A DNA stretch of 64,000 nt, taken from NCBI GenBank assembly GCA_031310005.1, contig CM062379.1, positions 2,914,001-2,978,000 on the forward strand, in the 5' to 3' direction. How positions within the stretch are numbered: the first letter of the stretch is position 1; each line of letters opens with the position of its first letter. Below are positions 57,801 through 64,000 of this stretch, piece after piece. The notes beneath the pieces are model-generated. The model saw only the letters and a list, made by a program, of their open reading frames with translations, was not told the origin of the DNA and ran no database searches. The DNA comes from Dactylellina haptotyla (Eukaryota > Ascomycota > Orbiliomycetes > Orbiliales > Orbiliaceae). Position numbers and translations under genes: made by a program.

Positions 57801-60800
57801 GGCGGCGCTGGCGTTCCACTTTTGCTAGTTGGCAAGTTGGCCGGGCTCTTAGCATTGGCATCTGCGACAGACTATTTTTCACCTGTTAGCTGAATAAATC
57901 GTTGTAATTATTATTATTCTAAGGGATACGCACCATCTGGAACTGCTGAACAGGCATCCACTCCTTTTCCTTCTTCTTCAGCAAACTCAAAAGCGCGGTA
58001 GTCGTGATCTTGAGATCTTCACGTTTCTCAGTTTTGCTAATTTGCTGCACCCTCTCCATCAAATTTTTACCGATCCAATCGACCGTTGGGAAACTCTTAT
58101 TCAAATGCTTTAGAACAATAGTCGCATTCCGGACGTGCATGTACTCTGAATGGTTCAAACAGGCCTTCAAGGCTGCATGAAGTTGCTTATGCCACTTATA
58201 CAGCACCCTTCTGAAATCCTCGTAGTCCAGTAGTGCACCACCCCATGTTTTCGCAAAGCCCGGTAGGTTGCCCTTGCCATGACATTCCTTCTCGAAACTG
58301 GCCTTGTTCTTGTGCCAGGTTGTAAAGTCTGCCATAATCTCGGCCAAGAAGCGTCCATAGTTTTCGACCTCTCGTTCTGTCGACATGAATATCGTAGCTT
58401 CGAGAATGTGCCTCTCAAAAATGGTATCATATAGGAAGAAGGTCCAGAATTTCTGTGTGCCAGAGACGTGCATGCGCTTGATGAACTTAGCGCAGAAGCT
58501 TGCGTCGTGCGGACTGAGAACAAGCCGAGGGAGAAGACAGTATTGTAGAATTTGAATCGGGAGCTTGGTGGCTGTAAATTGGTCGGCGGCAAACCAATGC
58601 TGACTTTCTCGATTGATGCGTTTCACGGTGCTCATCTGCAACCTTATCTGCAGTTTCATATCCTGGGAAAGACGATCAGCTTGATTTCGTAACCGATCGC
58701 TCTCACGCTTGCGGCTATGCGTAGACATATTCTTGTCCGGAATGACTCGAACCAGCTCGTTGTTTAGGAGTTTGATCTCTTCATCATACGGTGTTATCGG
58801 ACAATGAAGTTCGTATATCGAAAGTTGCCAAAAGGTGGTGTAGAAAGACAAGCTGATCTTAGTCCAGACATCCTCGGGCATGGATGGGCGAAGACGCTCC
58901 ATCAAATCGAGCATAATCGGCGAGAAAGGAAGATTCTTGGTTTCTTCCGCAGATGGGTTTGGTCCATCAGCCATAGCCACATCTTCATCTTTAGGAGCAT
59001 CTCCCGCCTCCGCAGTGGCATCAGTCATAACAACCTCTCCGTCAGTGTCAACGTTCTTCTCGGGTTTCTGTTTGGCGTCTTGCGAGGCTTCCTTCTTGAA
59101 AGATTGAGAGGACTGCGAATTGGCAGTAATAGCTTTCTTATCATCATCTGGGAAGAGCATGCCCTCTCTCTTTAGCAGTTCGCGGACATGAGCACGACAA
59201 TAAAACCATGCGATTTGCGGCTCAACCCCATATTTGAGAACAAAGTCATCAACTGACGGTATTGCCTTGGACCATTGATCAAAGTCAAGTGTGTAGTTCA
59301 GCATGTCCATGTACATATTGATGACCGAATTAATCTCATCGTACATATTGCCGACGACTTTAATTGGCGCATTCTCAATATCTTTCCGGTACATGCACAT
59401 CTTGCGCTCCTGTCCGAGCAATACCAGTAGTTGTCCCGCAATGTTATGATCCACAAGAGCAGAGGCCAACCTTTTTGCGGAATCTCGGCTGGAATAGCGT
59501 TTGTCGCCGAGTTGCGCGAGGATTTTCGCCCTAAGGTTTTCGCTTCCGTATAGACCCATGATTTGTACGTCGCTGAGATTTGACTCGCCAACGATGCCGG
59601 CCATAGATTTTATCATCTCTTGTAAGACTATAAGATCCGCCGAATTCTCTTGTTGCAATTTCTTTACAATATAGAGAAGGATCGGGTGAGGATCTAATTC
59701 CGGATAACGTTTGTAAAGCCGACCACAGAAAGTCGCGAGAGCTGTTCGCCAGTATTAGCTATCGCAGTCGTGATTATACATAAGAGCGAGATTTTAAACA
59801 TACCTTGCAGCCATTTACTAACTAATAGACCGTCTTGCTGCATTCTGCCTTTGTCTTCGCTGATTTTAACCAGTATGGAATACGTGAAGGCGTCAAATCC
59901 CATTTTGGAGAAGTGGCGGGCTGAATCGACGACGCATTCAATTAGATTATCATAGGATTCGATCTGTCCTATGATAACTGTGAACGCCGTGACTGGGTTG
60001 CTGTAGCTGATCTTAGACATCTTGCGAGCCATCTCACGAACGTTGGTGGTAGACAGCCTTTTTAAGATGTTCTTTGTGTTCTTCGTCGTCTCCGCAGCCT
60101 TTGATTTGACCTCAGGGAATAATCGTGGCGCCGTGTTGACCCAAAACCCATAAAGACCGAAACGGACCTCGAGGGAGTAGAGTTCCATGAGATTGAAAAT
60201 TTCACTTCCGATTGACGAATTGGATCCAGAAAGAGAAAGGGCAGGAAGGAAAAGATATCTGGTGATATCAACCCATCCTTTGCCGACTTCAGACTCTGTT
60301 CCGTTCTCTTTAACAGCTGCAATACCTATTCGAACCAACTTGGAAATGAGTTTAACGTCATTTGCTAGTCTCGTGCCAGAGAAACCCTTGATGACAGGTA
60401 AGCAGAGCACACGAACGTCTCTCTCGGTTTTGCAGAGAGGGAGGTTTGCGGTCCATTCAGGTTCCCAGAAATATCGGTATTCCCGGTTCGGATCACCTTC
60501 CTTCGCTGGATAGAATGGGAGAAGATATTTCGTGATTTTGACGGGTGGGGCTGGAACTAAGGGTTGTCGAGGGGCCGCAGCCGCTTTAAGAGCTGGATCG
60601 GTTGAAATAACTTTCTTCGCTCCGACTTCAGAGCCTTGCGCTGGTTCCAGAAGTTTGTAAACATCATCGATACAGTAATGAAGGAGACGATGTAGATTTT
60701 CAGCAACTTCAGGGTGTGGGTAAGCAATTTTCGGGTATTTTCCGAACATAAAGAGCGCCTCGGGTAGAGCCCCTGCAGCGAGAATGGCGTTTAAGAGTGC

Positions 60801-62450
60801 GAGCTTCTGATTCTTCGGTTTCTGTGCTGGAGCTGGCGGTTCTTCGGGTTTTGTTTCCTCTTCCGGTTTCTTCGCTGCCTCAGCGGCTGGGACAGGTTGC
60901 TGACCTGGCCGAGGCGGAGGCACCGTATCGTCCGGAAGAACGCTTGCCATCATCAGTGCATTCATGGCTCCGCTTCTGCCTTTAGAGTCGTTCTCCTTTC
61001 TCCATTCGTTGAAATTGTCTTCCATCTCCTGATCTTCTGGACCAAGGTGAGGGTACAGATCCATAAAGGATATAAATCCGATCTTGATGAGGATAGCTGT
61101 CATTGCTACAAGGTTGTCCGGAAGTTGATTCGAAGCACTATCAAGATCCAATCCGTTCATTGTGTAAAACTTGAACTTGAAGCCGATGAGCTGCGCGGCA
61201 ACTTTGTTACCACCTCTCCTAGTCAGAATGTCCACGCCGTCTTTATCTTCAACCAGAGCCTTGAAGCCATCCCGTTCGAGGCGATCGAAAAAATCTTCAT
61301 CTCTGTAGATCGGGTTGTCATCCAGTGGCGGAGTATCCTTGGGCCACCATTCACTTTGACGAAGCAATTCGATGAAGAAACGGTAGTTTGCAACAACGCC
61401 GTTGGCAAAGACATCGAGGATGATATCAAGTACACGATTGGGATCCAGATCAAAGCAACCTATCAGTGACCTGACGTTGTCGAGGGTTTCGCTCACTCGT
61501 TCTAGTGGACCCCCACTGTACTCAGCCATAAAAACCTCGGTGATAAGCTTCGAGTAGCCTTCTGACTCTTCACGAGACAGATTGTATTTCTGTACTCGGT
61601 AGAGCATGTTCGTCTGGACTTTGATCTGACGACTTTTGAATCCATTGCTGACCAAACCGAGTGCTTGCAAAAGTGTGTCTTGTAGGTGGAGACGCGCTTC
61701 GCCTCTGGAAAGGTAATCCGGGATGAGAGGGGCGATGATAGCGGTGAGGTTCTGGTGTTGATCGTATAGCGGGACGGTGTCGAGGATGAGATCGGTAACT
61801 TTGAGACTCGCAGCCCCGTTGGCGACATTTTCTCTATTCACTTTGATAGCATCAATGAATACATTTGCGGCAAGAATTGGCGAAATCCTGCCATCAATCC
61901 CAGCCCATAAAATCTCTTGTACGACCACCATCGCGTCGATATAGTTACCTGAGGCAGATTGTGTAACAAGTTCTGCCACTATCTCGCTCTGTCCGCTGGC
62001 TGACCAGGATTCCAGTCTGGCTGGGGTGATGTGTTCCCACATCCTTTGGCTACCCGCAGATGCATTGATTTCAGGAACCTGAGGGGTAGGTGGTGCGATT
62101 GGTATTGTCGAGACCGGGGTTGGTGGTGTCATCCTAGGCGGAGCAGCAGGCGTCGGCGTCGGTGGGGGTTGGAATTGATGCGCGGGCGGGTGGTTGCTTC
62201 GCGGGGACTGTGCGTTTGAATGTGACGAACCAGGTCGCGACTGTTGAGGTCTGCCGTGGCCGCCTCCACGATCGCCAAAGCCGCCGCCTCCTCGGCCCCC
62301 ACGGTTGCTATTTTGGTTGCGTCGATTATTCGGGGTGCCTCCGTCCTGGTCCCGGGGTGGTGGAGGTCGTCTTTCGTGTCCCGGTGAAGACTGATGATAA
62401 TGGTCGCCTCCGCCGTGGCCTCGTTTTCTTTTTCCGCCGCCAGGGGGCAT
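54804..62450 (-). CDS. THO2: THO complex subunit 2
   Basis: Exons (minus) 62450-59804, 59741-57934, 57871-57726 and 57666 onward. Tho2 is the largest subunit of the nuclear THO complex, which packages nascent mRNA for export and limits R-loops. The N-terminus is basic and RGG-rich (GRGGGGFGDRGG). Helical Tho2 N-domain sequence follows. The conserved core is in exon 2: LPRLVLSPHDASFCAKFIKRMH, then TEREVENYGRFLAEIMADFTTWH and GFAKTWG, matching the Tho2 C-terminal family domain. Residues after about 1510 are disordered and rich in Arg, Pro and Gly, then Arg/Asp/Glu repeats. The 3' end is uncertain. Read straight, exon 4 stops at 55251 (2338 aa). Removing a possible 60-nt intron (55241-55300) skips that stop and adds exon 55240-54804 (2467 aa), which encodes a coiled segment EIRRRIAILEHEKINEARAAG and a basic tail. 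I give the longer extent. Confidence 0.85.
55500..56010 (-). repeat. Arg-Asp/Arg-Glu coding repeat in THO2 tail
   Basis: Degenerate codon pairs for RD and RE recur through this stretch of exon 4 (for example RDRDRERD and RERDRDRDRGERD). The composition leaves several long open frames on both strands, which are shadows. RD-rich tails are common in fungal RNA-processing proteins. Confidence 0.85.
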
Positions 62451-63286
62451 TGTCGATTATTTGACGGTTCGTTTTTTTAGATTTTGGCGAGGAGAAAATC
62501 GACAATCGAAAAAAAAAAGGGTCGTGAGAAGCCGGTGTCCCGTTGTAAAAGTCGCTAGCGACGTGATGCGAGGTCTCCGGCAGGTAATGATATCGTTTTG
62601 GAAGATCGGACGGTTGTCTCAGCGGATTGAGGGTGCATTAAAATGATGAAAAGGTGCGATGTCTATAGAGCCATTCCAACGGATTGAAAAATATTTGAGG
62701 TCGCCGACCGTCAGTTGAAGGGAACCGCTGGATGTGAATGATCGTGAAGAAAAGAAGCCGCCAGAACTGGACCAAGGGGAGAAGGGAAAGACTGCAGAAG
62801 ACCAGGTCGTCAGCCACATTTTGGATTCCGCGTGGACGGACGAATTGATGACTGGATGGAGGTCGACGAACCAAACAGGGTGGATATCGTTAATAATGTA
62901 ATAAACGCTATCAGAAAGACATTCGCATCGGATGGGAGGCGACGAAAGATAAGATGGGAAAGAAAAAAGAGAGATGGAAGGAAAAGAGACGAGGAAGGAC
63001 AAGAAGAAACAGCAAAAAGGTTGCAACGTGAGGACGATAAGAAATTGCGAGCGTCGAGAAAGAATCAGAGGGCGATGATAGGGGGAGAAGCTATCATCCA
63101 ATGCCGAGCGTTGCTGCGATGATTCGAATAGAGGCGCTGGGTGAGTGATGAAGTCGATGGGCGATGATGCGATAAGGAAGGGGGGTGGGGGGGGAGAGGA
63201 TGGTTGGATGATGGGAAGGATTGACGGGACGATGTCGACGGGCGGATGGTTGTTTTGGCGGCTTGTGTTTCTCGTCGCGTTTGGCA

Positions 63287-63319
63287 GCAACACCGCCGCA
63301 ACACCGCTGCAACACCGCC
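63287..63319 (+). repeat. Three-copy 11-bp minisatellite
   Basis: GCAACACCGCC-type units occur three times in tandem at 63287, 63298 and 63309, with one base changed in the second. Confidence 0.85.
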
Positions 63320-63385
63320 GCCGGGTCTTGGCGCCGTGCCGCGGCAAACGTTATGTCAATCACATGGCCACGCCAACCTCACCCG

Positions 63386-63448
63386 CAACACATTTTCTCA
63401 ACACATTTTCTCAACACATCGCCCAACACATCGCCCAACACATCTGCC
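63386..63448 (+). repeat. Five-copy 12-13-bp minisatellite
   Basis: CAACACAT recurs five times at 12-13-bp spacing: two units followed by TTTCT-type filler, then two units followed by CGCC and one by CTGCC. It shares the CAACAC core with the 11-bp array 70 bp upstream. Confidence 0.85.
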
Positions 63449-64000
63449 CCTCCTCGGACCGGACCTCAGCAACGGTGGAGATGTATTGGATCGTGATATC
63501 CGCCTGGTGGGGGTTGTGGGATGTGATCACGGAGTTCAATAATATGTACCCGTCCTGCGGCAGATGCTGCCAGGAGGGCTCATATGCAGGTGCCATGAGC
63601 CTCCCGGCCACTGATCATCTGTGCTCCAGCCACGTGATGTACGTGCCTGGGTGGAATGCATCATAGCTATCCCAAGTGCGCCTTTGGTACCCCTCCAACT
63701 CTTCCCATCCCACTCATCTCATCTCGTCCTGCTCCTCCCACCCCCACCCTCACCTATACAACTTAGGTACGTGTCTGAGCCAGCCTGGAACTCGATCGAG
63801 TACCCAGATCCTTCATTCTTCCCTCTTATCCCTCCATCATCCACTCTGTCATCTTCTCCAAAGAGTTGCTTACAAAGAACCCACCCGCAGCGTTCACCAG
63901 ATCCTCCCGAGCTATCAGCGAGCTATCGTTGAGCTACCTCTACCTAGCTACATCAACAGAAAAGAAATCCAAACCAAGACGAAAACCACCTCTAAACCCG

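Larger units (their letters stand above)
62451..64000. other. Upstream region of THO2 reaching the window edge
   Basis: It is GC- and purine/pyrimidine-biased sequence with long overlapping frames on both strands that have no recognisable content. The last 300 bp are pyrimidine-rich on the plus strand, like a leader of a gene starting beyond the window. Two minisatellites lie at 63.29-63.45 kb. Confidence 0.45.

Noticed and set aside
62619-63666. Frames of 170-240 codons on both strands at the right edge
   Set aside because: Low-complexity, mutually overlapping and partly made of minisatellite; no domain seen.

Overview
The window is nuclear DNA of a filamentous ascomycete (Pezizomycotina). 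The evidence is short GT-AG introns of mostly 50-150 nt in nearly every gene, fungal-type protein families (quinate/shikimate pathway fusions, DUF5672, fungal BTB proteins, NCS1 permeases, a CE1 esterase, Ser/Thr-rich secreted proteins) and a fungal-type succinate dehydrogenase iron-sulfur subunit. A leotiomycete is my guess from protein flavour only. I see no rRNA, convincing tRNA, CRISPR or intact mobile element.

Layout. 1.6-6.0 kb: a five-exon gene whose product joins 3-dehydroshikimate dehydratase (TIM barrel plus a 4-hydroxyphenylpyruvate-dioxygenase-like half), type I 3-dehydroquinase and a degenerate shikimate-dehydrogenase-like domain. 6.7-11.4 kb (minus): a DHX29/DHX57-like DEAH helicase. 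12.2-16.5 kb: two divergently transcribed, related BTB-like proteins. 17.2-18.3 kb: SDHB. 19.1-20.5 kb: an AKR7-type aldo-keto reductase. 22.4-24.8 kb: an 11-exon NCS1 (Fur-type) permease. 25.6 kb: a possible 53-residue membrane peptide. 26.4-29.8 kb: a CoA-transferase III and a phenylacetate-CoA-ligase-like enzyme, side by side on the minus strand.

29.8-54.2 kb is gene-sparse and looks AT-rich. It is dominated by secreted or surface proteins: a small protein built of a 156-bp tandem repeat behind a duplicated promoter segment, a pepsin-like aspartic protease, a cytochrome P450 relic, a DUF5672 glycosyltransferase-like protein, a CE1 esterase, a peroxisomal enoyl-CoA isomerase-like protein, two Ser/Thr-rich proteins and two acidic secreted proteins of unknown family. 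Core genes bound it (SDHB and the helicase on the left, THO2 on the right), which is the pattern of an accessory, probably host- or substrate-interaction block.

54.8-62.5 kb (minus): THO2, the large scaffold of the THO mRNA-export complex, with a long Arg/Asp/Glu-rich tail and an unresolved 3' end. The last 1.5 kb is an upstream region with two short CAACAC-type minisatellites.

The most notable object is the quinate-pathway fusion. By its visible residues it could carry 3-dehydroquinate through 3-dehydroshikimate to protocatechuate in one polypeptide, tethered to a domain that looks like the non-catalytic SDH domain of quinate repressors. All exon models come from reading splice signals and checking frames by hand. 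No database search was run.
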